Source: Verrucomicrobia bacterium UBA3214 | GTDB lineage: Bacteria > Verrucomicrobiota > Kiritimatiellia > RFP12 > UBA1067 | Direction of reading: 5' to 3' | DNA: 8,046 bases | Assembly: GCA_002363575.1 (NCBI GenBank) | Contig: DEWI01000049.1 | Location: 1-8,046, forward strand | Part shown: in pieces, positions 1 through 6,727 of the stretch | Position numbering within the stretch: position 1 is the first letter of the stretch | How the letters are laid out: each line of letters begins with the position of its first letter | Position numbers and translations under genes: made by a program | The notes under the pieces: model-generated | Database searches by the model: none | Told to the model about the DNA's origin: nothing | The model's input: the letters and a program-made list of their open reading frames with translations, nothing else

Positions 1-464
1 CCGGTAAACTCGCGGAAGCCGCGCGTCGTGATTTCGTAGCCGGACGGGCAGGAAGGGTTCGCGCTCTTCACGGGATCCATGCCAAGCACGATGCACTGGC
101 GCCCGAACGCCTTCGCGCCCTCCGCGATTATGCCGGGGTTCTTCACGGCGAGAGAATTGACCGAGACTTTCTCCGCGCCTGCGAGAATCACCCTTTCCAT
201 ATCCGCGACGCACGAAATCCCGCCGCCAACGGCGAACGGAATGCGGATTGCGCGCGCCACCGCCTCCACCATGCCGATATCTATCGGCCTGCGCTCCGCG
301 GACGCCGTGATGTCGTAGAAGACCAGCTCGTCGGCGCCGCCGCGCGAATACTCCAGCGCCATCTCGACGGGATCGCCGAGATCGACGTTGTTCTGGAACT
401 TCACGCCTTTTGTGACGCGCCCTTTGCGGACGTCGAGGCAGGGGATCACGCGCTTTGTCAGCAT
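1..464 (-). CDS. hisF: Imidazole glycerol phosphate synthase, cyclase subunit HisF (3' end outside window)
   Basis: HisF is the (beta/alpha)8-barrel cyclase of IGP synthase. It uses ammonia supplied by HisH to convert PRFAR into imidazole glycerol phosphate and AICAR in histidine synthesis, in the cytoplasm. The 154 residues present match the N-terminal half of the family: it opens [17 protein letters not shown], has the general acid/base Asp11, Lys19, the DITAS strand (51-55), the phosphate-binding VGGGI (79-83), and a second catalytic Asp at 130 in GMDPVK. The full protein is usually about 250 residues, so roughly 100 are missing beyond base 1. The start at 464 overlaps the hisH stop by 7 nt (ATGCTGA), which suggests translational coupling. 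An in-frame ATG at 473 is possible, but the AAAGGA purine run would then touch the start codon, while it sits about 9 nt upstream of 464. Identity is near certain. Confidence 0.97.
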   Translation of the reverse strand, partial: MLTKRVIPCLDVRKGRVTKGVKFQNNVDLGDPVEMALEYSRGGADELVFYDITASAERRPIDIGMVEAVARAIRIPFAVGGGISCVADMERVILAGAEKVSVNSLAVKNPGIIAEGAKAFGRQCIVLGMDPVKSANPSCPSGYEITTRGFREFT

Positions 465-1042
465 TCCAGCCATCCTTTCAGCAGCGCGAGGCCGGCTTCC
501 CCGGATTTCTCCGGATGGAACTGGCAGGCGAGTATCGAGCCTTTGCGCGCCATCGAAGTGAAACGCACGCCGGCGTATTCCGTCACGCCGGCCGTCCACT
601 CGCCGAGCGGCACGTAGTAGGAATGCACGAAGTAATAGTACGGCGCCGCGCCGTCCGCGCCGCCGGCGGGAGCGCAATCGTTCCAGCCGATCTGCGGGAT
701 CTTGCAGCCTGGCGCGGAAGGGAAACGCTTTACGACGCCCGGGAGGAGGCCGAGGCAATCCACGCCGCCGTCTTCCTCCGTGCGCTCGAACAGTATCTGC
801 ATGCCGAGGCAGATGCCGAGAAACGGCCGCGTCGGCGCCAGGCGCTTCACGGCCTCCGCAAGCCCGAGACGAGAAAGATTCTCCATCGCGCTCTTCGCCG
901 CGCCGACGCCGGGAAAGACAATGCGCCCGGCGCTTTCCAGCACGCGGGGATCGCTCGTCACGACCGAATCCGCGCCGAGTGCGTCGAAGGCGTATTTTAC
1001 GCTGGTCAGATTCCCGGCCTTGTAATCGATAATCGCAATCAT
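458..1042 (-). CDS. hisH: Imidazole glycerol phosphate synthase, glutaminase subunit HisH
   Basis: HisH is a class I glutamine amidotransferase that hydrolyses glutamine and channels ammonia into HisF. At 194 residues it has the normal length (about 195-210). It starts [15 protein letters not shown], the family N-terminus. The oxyanion-strand motif PGVGA is at 44-48, the nucleophile Cys78 sits in the elbow GICLGMQ, and the triad is completed by His176 and Glu178 in QFHPEKS. The segment YYYFVHSYY (135-143) is the conserved strand before the HisF interface. All catalytic residues are intact. It follows rbfA by 54 bp and overlaps hisF by 7 nt, so the HisH:HisF partners would be made together. 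There is no clear Shine-Dalgarno before the ATG at 1042. The neighbours hisA and hisB, often found beside hisH and hisF, are not in the window. Confidence 0.97.
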   Translation of the reverse strand: MIAIIDYKAGNLTSVKYAFDALGADSVVTSDPRVLESAGRIVFPGVGAAKSAMENLSRLGLAEAVKRLAPTRPFLGICLGMQILFERTEEDGGVDCLGLLPGVVKRFPSAPGCKIPQIGWNDCAPAGGADGAAPYYYFVHSYYVPLGEWTAGVTEYAGVRFTSMARKGSILACQFHPEKSGEAGLALLKGWLEC

Positions 1043-1061
1043 GGGAATTTCGCGGGGCTTG

Positions 1062-1076
1062 CGCCGGCGCCCGGCG
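1062..1076 (-). other. Small GC hairpin between rbfA and hisH
   Basis: The 54-bp rbfA-hisH gap (1043-1096) contains CGCCGG, a 3-nt loop and CCGGCG, a perfect 6-bp stem overlapping the palindrome GCGCCGGCGC (1061-1070). No T-tract follows on the transcribed strand, so I do not call a terminator. In DNA this GC-rich a 6-bp stem can occur by chance, so functional importance is uncertain. Confidence 0.3.
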
Positions 1077-1096
1077 ACGCGGCCGCCGCGCGCGCC

Positions 1097-1441
1097 TCAG
1101 CCGAGGCTGTCGAGAATCGCAAGGACTTCGTCGCCCTTCTCGATCGAAAGATCGAGCTTGAAAAGCAGGCGCGGCGTGAACTTCAGGCGGACTTCGCGGT
1201 TGATAAGCGCCTGGAAGCGCTTGGCGTTGTGCTTGAGATGCTGGAGCGCCAGCTGCTTCGTGGCGTCGTCGCCGAATACGGAGACGCTCACCGTGGCGTC
1301 GCGAAGATCCTTGCCGCAGTGCACGCCCGTGACGGTGATCAAGCCCGGCGCGATGCTGTCGCCCTGCATGATCTGGTACATTCCCTCGGCTATCACGCGC
1401 TTCAAGAGGGAATCCACTCTTTGCAATCTATCGACGGACAT
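1097..1441 (-). CDS. rbfA: 30S ribosome-binding factor RbfA
   Basis: RbfA is a small KH-like protein that binds the immature 30S subunit, helps 16S rRNA 5'-end maturation and is important in cold adaptation. At 114 residues the length is typical (about 110-130). Family features in order are the N-terminal [17 protein letters not shown] helix (5-21), the strand-turn [21 protein letters not shown] (37-57) with the conserved DLRDA core, a helix with [15 protein letters not shown] (66-80), and the C-terminal [19 protein letters not shown] (85-103) with the conserved P-x-L-x-F-x-x-D pattern. It lies 61 bp after infB, its usual neighbour. The start has no Shine-Dalgarno; the preceding 40 nt instead carry four copies of CCGCA. 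The ATG is chosen because it begins exactly at the conserved N-terminal helix. Confidence 0.95.
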   Translation of the reverse strand: MSVDRLQRVDSLLKRVIAEGMYQIMQGDSIAPGLITVTGVHCGKDLRDATVSVSVFGDDATKQLALQHLKHNAKRFQALINREVRLKFTPRLLFKLDLSIEKGDEVLAILDSLG

Positions 1442-1448
1442 TGGCGGT

Positions 1449-1478
1449 TGCGGTATTGTGCGGTTTGCGGTGCTGCGG
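1449..1478 (-). repeat. Four CCGCA words directly upstream of rbfA
   Basis: On the transcribed strand CCGCA occurs at 1478-1474, 1470-1466, 1463-1459 and 1453-1449, with start-to-start spacings of 8, 7 and 10 nt, ending 7 nt before the rbfA ATG. No AGGAG-like sequence is present in this leader. It may be simple low-complexity drift, or an unstructured C/A-rich ribosome landing zone. The repetition is seen directly; any function is inference. Confidence 0.3.
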
Positions 1479-1484
1479 ACGCGG

Positions 1485-1502
1485 CGGCGCGGATTCGCGC
1501 CG
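1485..1502 (-). other. GC hairpin immediately after the infB stop codon
   Basis: A perfect 7-bp stem, CGGCGCG and CGCGCCG, closes a 4-nt loop (AATC on the transcribed strand). It begins at the base next to the infB TGA (1503-1505). No U-run follows on the transcript, so it is not a standard intrinsic terminator; it could protect the infB mRNA end or be a processing site in the polycistronic transcript. The stem is seen; the role is inference. Confidence 0.4.
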
Positions 1503-4235
1503 TCACAGCGTCCTCGGAAGCTCCTCGAGGGAGAAGCACTCGATCGTGTCGCCGACCTGGAAATCCTCGAAGTTCGCGAAGCACACGCCGCACTCCTGCT
1601 GGCCGGTGACTTCCTTGACTTCGTCCTTGAAGTGCCGCAAAGTCTGGACTTTGCCCTCCCAGACTTTCGTGCGCGAGCGCAATATGCGGAAGCTTTCCTT
1701 GGCGAGCAGGGAGCCGTCGAGCATCTGCGAACCGGCGATCTTGCCGAGCTTGCCGATGTCGTAGATGGCCTTGATTTCCGCGTGCCCCTTCACGACCTCC
1801 TTGTATTCAGGCGGCAGCAGATCGAGCATCGACTGCTTGACGTGGTCGATCAATTCATATATGATGCGGAACGAGTTTATCCTCACGCCGTCGTGGCGCG
1901 CCTGCTGGAGGACTCCGGAATCGTTGCCGATATCGAAGCCCACGACGATCGCCTTGCCGGCCGCCGCGCTCTTCACGTCGGTGAGCGAGACGTTTCCGGT
2001 GCCTTCGCCGATCACGTTCAGCCCCACCTTCTCGGACTTGATGGAACGCAGAGATTCCACGATCGCCTCGAGCGAGCCTTGCGTGTCGGACTTCACGATC
2101 ACGTTCAGCTCTTTCCTGCCCTCGGCGGCCATGCGGCTCATGAGCGCGTCGAGCGTCGCCGCCTTCGACATGGAAAGCTCCTGCTCCTTGCGCTCCTGCG
2201 CAGTCTGCTCGGCAAGCGTGCGCGCGCGCTTTTCGTCGAGCATCACGCGGAACTCTGCGCCGGCTTCCGGCACTCCGGAAAGGCCGGTCGCCTTGACCGG
2301 CGTGGAAGGCGCGGCTTCCTTGATGCGCCTTCCGTGGTCGTCTATCAGCGCGCGCACTTTGCCGAAGTGCTCGCCGATCAATATCGCATCGCCGACTTTG
2401 AGCGTGCCGCCCGTGACGAGCAGCGTGGCGCACGGTCCGAGGCCCTGCTGAAGCTCCGCCTCGATGACATAGCCGTTCGCGCGCCTGTTCGGGTTGGCCT
2501 GGAGTTCGAGGACTTCCGCCTGCACGAGAATGTTCTCGAGCAGCGAATCCACCCCCATGCCGGTCACGCCGGACACCGGGCAGCAGATGATGTCGCCTCC
2601 CCAGTCTTCCGGGGTTAGGCCGCGCTTCTGCAGCTGCTGCTTGACGCGATCCACGTTCGCCGTCGGCTTGTCCGCCTTGGTGATGGCGACCATGATCTGC
2701 ACGCCCGTCTGGCGCGCGACCTTAATGCACTCCTCCGTCTGCGGCATGATGCCGTCGTCCGCGGCGATGATCAAGACGGCGATATCCGTGAGCTGGGCGC
2801 CGCGCGCGCGCATCGCCGAGAATGCGGCGTGTCCGGGCGTGTCGAGGAACGTGATCTTGCGCCCGGCGATCTCAACCTGGTAGGCGGAAATCTGCTGCGT
2901 GATGCCGCCGGCTTCGCCCGCGGCCACGTGCGCCTTGCGTATCCAGTCCATCAAAGTCGTCTTGCCGTGATCGACGTGCCCGAGGAACGTGACGACGGGC
3001 GCGCGCGGCTTCAAAGACTCCTGCGGATCCTCGGGGATGAGATCGTCGGCGTCGATAGCCTTCAGGACCGGCTTGGCGGCGAGCTTGTCGCGCGCCTTTT
3101 CGACGGTCACCTTGAAGCCGTAGCGTTCGGCCACCTTGATGGCGACGTCAGGCTCGACGCGCTGGTTGATCGACGCGAGAATCTTCAGCGCCATGAGATC
3201 GGCGATGAGGCGGTTGGGCTTGATGCCCAGCTTCGCCGCCAGATCCTTCACGACGACCGCGCCGCGTATCGAAATCTCGCGGTCTTCGGGAGCGAGCGAA
3301 GCGCGCTCGCCCGTCGCCGCGCCCTTGCCGGGCACGCGCTGCTTCTCGAAAGCCCTCAGCGCGTCCTTGCCCTTCTTGCCCTTGCGGCTCGCCTTCTCCT
3401 CGTCGTCGTAATCCCCGACAGCCTTCGGCGCGCGCACTTTCGGCTGCGCGGCGACGGTGATTTTGATCGCTGCCGCGCCGGCCGGCACGGCCTTCTGAAG
3501 CGGCTTGAAACCGGGATGCGCGGCGGGCGCGGGCTGGAACGCGCCCGCCGGCGCCTTCGGCTTGTAGCCGGGCGCCATGCGGATTCCCGGGCGCACCGCG
3601 CCGGCCTGCTGCGCCGCGGCGCCTGGCCGCGCCGGAGAAACCGCTATCGCGGGACGCGCGCTGGATACGCTTATCGAAATCTTCGGAGGCGGCGCGGCGG
3701 GACGCGCCGGCTTCTTCGGGTTGATGTGCAGAGGCGCGAATTTCGGCGCGGCGCCTGCCGCGGCCGGCTTCTCCGCCGCCGGTGCCGCCGGCGCGGGTGC
3801 GGATGGCGCCGGCTGCGGGGCTTCCGCGGCGGGTGCGGCCTTCGGCTTGTCGTGCACGCTCGGAGTATTGAAAATCTTCGGCGTCGGCGGAACGGGCGCG
3901 AGCTTCATTCCGGGATCGATCGCGAGCGTGGCGCGCCGCGCATCCTTCGCCCAGCTCTCCGCGGCGGCTGCGCCTGCCGCGGAAATCTTCGCGAGCGCCG
4001 CGCGAGAATTCTCCACTGTCTCGCGAGCGAGTTCGGCGGCGCGACGGTTCTTCGCCGCACGCTTCTCCGCGAGATCGCCGCGCTTGATGGCGCCCAACGC
4101 TTCGTTCAAATGCGGGAGATCGTACTTCCCGATCACGCTGATCGCGCTGTTGACTTCGATGCCGCCGGCCTGCGCCGCCTTGAGAACGTCAGCGCTGGTA
4201 ACGCCGGCCCGCCTCGCTAGTTCATATACGCGCAT
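1503..4235 (-). CDS. infB: Translation initiation factor IF-2
   Basis: IF2 is the GTPase that brings fMet-tRNA to the 30S subunit and promotes 50S joining. The 910-residue protein has an IF2_N helical domain (1-50), a charged helix (50-105), a long Ala/Pro/Lys-rich linker (105-315), a second IF2_N domain (318-378), the GTPase domain (410-575), the EF-Tu-like domain 2 (580-680), domain 3/C1 (700-800) and the C2 initiator-tRNA domain (815-905, with GQQECGV and FEDFQVGDTIE). GTPase motifs are G1 GHVDHGKTT (419-427), G2 GGITQQI (443-449) and G3 DTPGH (465-469). G4 reads TKAD (519-522) instead of the usual NKxD, and G5 reads SG (555-556) instead of SA. Length is within the family range (about 700-1,050). 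It sits 159 bp after nusA. No Shine-Dalgarno is visible; GTTTTTCT directly precedes the ATG, which begins the conserved MRVYELAR. Identity is certain. Confidence 0.98.
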   Translation of the reverse strand: MRVYELARRAGVTSADVLKAAQAGGIEVNSAISVIGKYDLPHLNEALGAIKRGDLAEKRAAKNRRAAELARETVENSRAALAKISAAGAAAAESWAKDARRATLAIDPGMKLAPVPPTPKIFNTPSVHDKPKAAPAAEAPQPAPSAPAPAAPAAEKPAAAGAAPKFAPLHINPKKPARPAAPPPKISISVSSARPAIAVSPARPGAAAQQAGAVRPGIRMAPGYKPKAPAGAFQPAPAAHPGFKPLQKAVPAGAAAIKITVAAQPKVRAPKAVGDYDDEEKASRKGKKGKDALRAFEKQRVPGKGAATGERASLAPEDREISIRGAVVVKDLAAKLGIKPNRLIADLMALKILASINQRVEPDVAIKVAERYGFKVTVEKARDKLAAKPVLKAIDADDLIPEDPQESLKPRAPVVTFLGHVDHGKTTLMDWIRKAHVAAGEAGGITQQISAYQVEIAGRKITFLDTPGHAAFSAMRARGAQLTDIAVLIIAADDGIMPQTEECIKVARQTGVQIMVAITKADKPTANVDRVKQQLQKRGLTPEDWGGDIICCPVSGVTGMGVDSLLENILVQAEVLELQANPNRRANGYVIEAELQQGLGPCATLLVTGGTLKVGDAILIGEHFGKVRALIDDHGRRIKEAAPSTPVKATGLSGVPEAGAEFRVMLDEKRARTLAEQTAQERKEQELSMSKAATLDALMSRMAAEGRKELNVIVKSDTQGSLEAIVESLRSIKSEKVGLNVIGEGTGNVSLTDVKSAAAGKAIVVGFDIGNDSGVLQQARHDGVRINSFRIIYELIDHVKQSMLDLLPPEYKEVVKGHAEIKAIYDIGKLGKIAGSQMLDGSLLAKESFRILRSRTKVWEGKVQTLRHFKDEVKEVTGQQECGVCFANFEDFQVGDTIECFSLEELPRTL

Positions 4236-4243
4236 AGAAAAAC

Positions 4244-4264
4244 GATGGATGATGGATTGTGGAT
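4244..4264 (-). repeat. Three tandem heptamers in the infB leader
   Basis: The plus strand reads GATGGAT, GATGGAT, TGTGGAT, three abutting 7-mers (two identical, the third differing at two positions). On the transcript they are ATCCA-starting heptads ending 8 nt before the infB ATG. The leader has no Shine-Dalgarno. Heptamer tandem repeats are known from intergenic DNA of some bacteria, such as cyanobacterial STRR elements; whether this belongs to a genome-wide family cannot be told from one copy. Confidence 0.5.
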
Positions 4265-4322
4265 GCTGAATTGTTAAATGACAACTGGCGGCTGCCTGCT
4301 TCCCGTCGCCGGGCGGGCTATC

Positions 4323-4378
4323 GCTCCCGGATGGCGCGGCCGGCGCTCTCGCGCCGGCGTCGCGCCCCGTCCGGCAGC
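4323..4378 (-). promoter_or_regulatory. Large GC-rich hairpin with GAGA tetraloop between nusA and infB
   Basis: On the transcribed strand this is a 56-nt imperfect hairpin. From the tip: tetraloop GAGA (4350-4347, a GNRA loop), 8 perfect pairs GCCGGCGC/GCGCCGGC, a 2-nt AC bulge on one side, 6 pairs GGCGCG/CGCGCC, a 3x1 internal loop, 5 pairs CCGGA/TCCGG, a G-G mismatch, and 3 pairs GCT/AGC. That is 22 base pairs in all. It starts 16 nt after the nusA stop codon. It is followed by GATAGCCCG rather than a U-run, so it is not an intrinsic terminator in the usual sense. Likely roles are transcript processing or stabilisation between cistrons, or pausing/attenuation tied to NusA autoregulation. 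The structure is seen in the sequence; the role is inferred. Confidence 0.6.
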
Positions 4379-4394
4379 CGCCGTTCGCCGCCTA

Positions 4395-5738
4395 TCATTC
4401 TTCCGTGGCGTCCTGCGTCTCGGCCTCCTCGCCGGACCATTCGGCTTCGTCGTCCTGCGCGTCGCCATCTTCCGGGTTCTTCACGCCGGTAAGCTCCGCG
4501 ACGGCGTGCGCCGCCGCGTACAGGCCTTTCGCCGTCACTTCGTCGAGGCCGGTCATCGCCATGAACGTCGCCTCGTCTTCGCCGATTATGCCTTCGACGG
4601 AGAGGAAGCCGGCTTCCGCGATCTGCGTGGCCACCGCAGTGGACACCGAGAAAGTCTCGGCGAGTTCCTTGATCGCCTCCGCCTTCTGGTCTTCGAACGA
4701 AGCCGACGCCATGGACTTCTTGACATCGACATTCCAGCCGACGAGCTTGGAAGTCAGGCGGACGTTCTGGCCGCGCTTGCCGAGGCAGAGCGAATACTGG
4801 TCTGGCGCGACAAGCACGTGCACGGTGTTGGGGACCACGGGATCCACCGTCACGCTCTCGAGCCGCGCAGGCGCGAGCGCTTGCGCCACGTACTGGCAGA
4901 TATCCTCGTTCCAGCGCACAATGTCGATCTTCTCGCCGCCGAGTTCGTTGACCATGGCGCGCACGCGGATGCCCTTCTGACCGACGCAAGCGCCGACGGG
5001 ATCGATGTTCTCGTTCGAGGTTCTCACGGCGACCTTCGCGCGGAAGCCGGGATCGCGGCTGATCGCCATGATTTCGACCACGCCGTCGGCGATTTCGGAG
5101 ACTTCGAGGCGGAAGAGGGCTTCGAGGAATTTCGGGTGCGACCTGCTGAGTATGACGCCCGGCCCCTTCGCATCCTGATCGACCTTCAAAATGATCGCGC
5201 GCACGATGTCGCCCACCTGGTAGTTCTCCGTGGGGATGCGCTCCTTGTTCGGCAGCACCATCTCCGTCTTGCCGACGGTTATGTACGTATCGCGATGCGT
5301 CACGGAGGAGACGGTGCCGGAGACGATGTCGCCCTGCCTGTCGCGGTATTCGGAGAAGGTGTTCGTGCGCTCGGCGTCGCGTATCTTCTGCATTATCATC
5401 TGGCGCGACGTCTGCGCGGCGATTCTCCCGAGGCGCGAAGCCGGCATTTCGATTTCGATCGCGTCGCCCGGCTGCACGTCGGGCTTGATGCGCCGCGCTC
5501 TGGCGAGCGATATGAAGCCCGTTCCCGTCTCTTCGTCGCTCGCCACGAGCGTATCGAAGATATGGAGCGAAAGGTCTTTGCGGTCGATGGCGACTTTTAT
5601 GTCGCTCGTGACATCGCGACTGCGGCGAGCCGCCTGGCTGAGCGCCTGCTCAATCGCGGTAAGCACGATTTCGCGGCTGACTCCGCGCTCGCTTTCAATC
5701 TGCTGAACCACCTCCAGCAGAGGGTTGTTCATCGCCAT
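4395..5738 (-). CDS. nusA: Transcription termination/antitermination factor NusA
   Basis: NusA binds RNA polymerase and nascent RNA, modulating pausing, intrinsic and Rho-dependent termination, and antitermination. The 447 residues hold the RNAP-binding N-terminal domain (1-128, with MNNPLLEVVQQIESERG), an S1 domain (135-200, GDIVSGTVSSV through GVILSRSHP), KH1 (about 215-290, with DPVGACVGQKGIRVRAM at 246-262) and KH2 (295-345, with SLCLGKRGQNVRLTSKL at 316-332). A helical C-terminal repeat-like domain (350-420) and an acidic Asp/Glu tail (421-447) follow. It is longer than the Bacillus type (about 370) and shorter than E. coli (495), so it probably has one C-terminal repeat instead of two. 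The start at 5738 is supported by AAAGGAG (5752-5746) with a 7-nt spacer; the ATG at 5732 would be too far. It is the first gene of its operon, with rimP absent upstream. Confidence 0.98.
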   Translation of the reverse strand: MAMNNPLLEVVQQIESERGVSREIVLTAIEQALSQAARRSRDVTSDIKVAIDRKDLSLHIFDTLVASDEETGTGFISLARARRIKPDVQPGDAIEIEMPASRLGRIAAQTSRQMIMQKIRDAERTNTFSEYRDRQGDIVSGTVSSVTHRDTYITVGKTEMVLPNKERIPTENYQVGDIVRAIILKVDQDAKGPGVILSRSHPKFLEALFRLEVSEIADGVVEIMAISRDPGFRAKVAVRTSNENIDPVGACVGQKGIRVRAMVNELGGEKIDIVRWNEDICQYVAQALAPARLESVTVDPVVPNTVHVLVAPDQYSLCLGKRGQNVRLTSKLVGWNVDVKKSMASASFEDQKAEAIKELAETFSVSTAVATQIAEAGFLSVEGIIGEDEATFMAMTGLDEVTAKGLYAAAHAVAELTGVKNPEDGDAQDDEAEWSGEEAETQDATEE

Positions 5739-5745
5739 CGTTTCG

Positions 5746-5752
5746 CTCCTTT
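5746..5752 (-). promoter_or_regulatory. nusA ribosome binding site
   Basis: AAAGGAG on the minus strand, 7 nt before the ATG at 5738, is the best Shine-Dalgarno in the window. It selects the first of two closely spaced ATGs. It contrasts with infB, rbfA and hisH, which lack one. Confidence 0.85.
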
Positions 5753-5811
5753 TGTCTAAAGATCCAAGACGAATTTCGCGTACCCTCCACGAACACGCGA
5801 AAAACGGCGGT

Positions 5812-5841
5812 ATTGTACCAAATTTCGCCTTGCCGCGTCAA
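5812..5841 (-). promoter_or_regulatory. Promoter of the nusA operon
   Basis: On the minus strand, TTGACG (5841-5836) is followed by 18 bp and TACAAT (5817-5812), with TGG directly before the -10 (an extended -10). Each box matches the sigma70 consensus at 5 of 6 positions. Predicted start is near 5805, giving an approximately 67-nt leader to nusA. The -10 lies inside GGTACAATACC, a short dyad, and within a wider inverted repeat, GCGAAA (5797-5802) and TTTCGC (5823-5828), which could be an operator, though this is speculative. Confidence 0.7.
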
Positions 5842-5884
5842 TCCCCCCCGTGGCATTTTCGCACGTTTCTTCCCCTTTTCGCCC

Positions 5885-5913
5885 TTGACAAGCGGAATAA
5901 AATATGAGATTAT
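5885..5913 (+). promoter_or_regulatory. Promoter of the lipoprotein-hydrolase pair
   Basis: TTGACA (5885-5890), a perfect -35, is followed by 17 bp and GATTAT (5908-5913, 4 of 6 matches to TATAAT), with TGA before it as an extended -10. Predicted start is near 5920, leaving a leader of about 85 nt. The leader contains a GGGGG and GGGG pair and the alternating run at 5955-5968. TATGCT at 5911 was considered as the -10 but would give a 20-bp spacer. Confidence 0.65.
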
Positions 5914-6004
5914 GCTTTCCAACGATTTTCAAGCCGCTTCAGGGGGTGTTGGGGTATATTATATATATAGGATATAGGGAACAAAGGGAACGGGATTTCA
6001 CGCA

Positions 6005-6712
6005 ATGCGCAAGATGAAGATATTCGCATCGGTTTTGCTCGCGCTCTCGCTCGCCGGGTGCGGCGAGCGCTCCATTGCGCCGGCGGAGCCTGAAGCGCCG
6101 TCCGCAAGGAACATCGAATCAGCCGGCGCAAGCTTCGCGGCGCCGCCGGCGGCCCGGCAAGCCGCGCGCGGCGCGATGACGCTGGAGGCGATCGGCGGAC
6201 TGCGCCGGGCGGGAGATACCAACGCATACCTGCACGCCGCAAGGGAATACCTCGCCGGACACGAAAACGACATCGTCGCCGCCGATGTGCTGGCCATCTA
6301 CGCGCAGCGGCGCGATGCGGAGAACTTCCGCCAGCTCGCCAACGAATGGGCGCACCCGCTGGAAGCAGCCGAAATAGCGGACAACGAAGCATGGCCGGCG
6401 ATGCGCGAGGAGTTCGCGCAAAGCGTCGCGCACGACGCAAACGCCTCCTTCGGACAGCTTTTCCGCGCGGCGAAGTTCATCATCGCCACCCCCGGCGCGC
6501 ACCTCGACGATGCCGTGGTGCGGCGTCTGGAGGAACTGGCAGACAAACGCTACCGGCGCGAGGACGCCGCGCTCTTGCGGTGCACCGTGAATTTCCGGCG
6601 CGACGGGCTTTCCGCCGCCGACAGGGACACGCTCGAATATCTCTGCCGCGAGGCGATGATGCCGCAAGTGCGCCGGCAAGCCGCGGAACTGCTCGACGCC
6701 TCCCGCCAATAG
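6005..6712 (+). CDS. Small helical lipoprotein of unknown function
   Basis: I do not recognise a family. The 235-residue protein begins MRKMKIFASVLLALSLAGC, a lipoprotein signal peptide with lipobox LAGC, so Cys19 would be lipidated and the protein anchored on the periplasmic side of a membrane; residue 20 is Gly, not Asp. Residues 21-58 are a Pro/Ala-rich tether. From about 59 to 235 the chain looks all-helical, with short Ala-rich amphipathic helices such as TNAYLHAAREYLAGH and FGQLFRAAKFIIATPG, in the style of TPR or HEAT-type solenoids, though no repeat is clear. There are only two more cysteines (about 196 and 215). The 6005 start is used; Met4 (6014) is an alternative. No strong Shine-Dalgarno is seen. 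The next gene starts 27 bp later, so the two are probably one operon, and a partner role (foldase, anchor or protector for the hydrolase) is possible but unproven. Confidence 0.85.
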   Translation: MRKMKIFASVLLALSLAGCGERSIAPAEPEAPSARNIESAGASFAAPPAARQAARGAMTLEAIGGLRRAGDTNAYLHAAREYLAGHENDIVAADVLAIYAQRRDAENFRQLANEWAHPLEAAEIADNEAWPAMREEFAQSVAHDANASFGQLFRAAKFIIATPGAHLDDAVVRRLEELADKRYRREDAALLRCTVNFRRDGLSAADRDTLEYLCREAMMPQVRRQAAELLDASRQ

Positions 6713-6727
6713 CCGGACAACGACAAC

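Larger units (their letters stand above)
5739..6004. other. Divergent intergenic region between nusA and the lipoprotein gene
   Basis: These 266 bp contain no credible gene. They hold the two outward-facing promoters, with 43 bp between their -35 boxes, the nusA ribosome binding site, a C7 run (5843-5849), and an AT-rich alternating stretch flanked by G-runs (5942-5980) in the leader of the plus-strand genes. The word AATTTCGC occurs twice (5772-5779 and 5821-5828). No tRNA, riboswitch or terminator is recognisable. Confidence 0.7.

Noticed and set aside
471..473. Alternative hisF start adding three residues
   Set aside because: The purine run would abut the ATG, and the family N-terminus aligns with the ATG at 464, which gives Asp11, Lys19 and Asp130 at the standard positions.
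1041..2618. Long plus-strand open frame (about 525 codons) opposite infB
   Set aside because: It lies antisense to the conserved IF2 GTPase and C-terminal domains, has no recognisable domain and is Arg/His/Leu-rich. This is the usual shadow of a GC-rich gene.
4323..4378. Intrinsic terminator after nusA
   Set aside because: The hairpin is strong but the transcript continues GATAGCCCG with no U-run, and infB is normally co-transcribed with nusA.
4278..5759. Long plus-strand open frame opposite nusA
   Set aside because: It covers the whole of nusA in antisense and has biased composition (Arg, His, Asp) and no family features; it is a GC-driven shadow.
5695..5922. Short minus-strand frame upstream of nusA, considered as a rimP remnant
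   Set aside because: It overlaps the nusA start, spans the nusA promoter, and shows no RimP-like sequence.
5942..5979. G-quadruplex in the leader
   Set aside because: There are only three G-runs of 3 or more, separated by a long A/T stretch; the four-tract requirement with short loops is not met.
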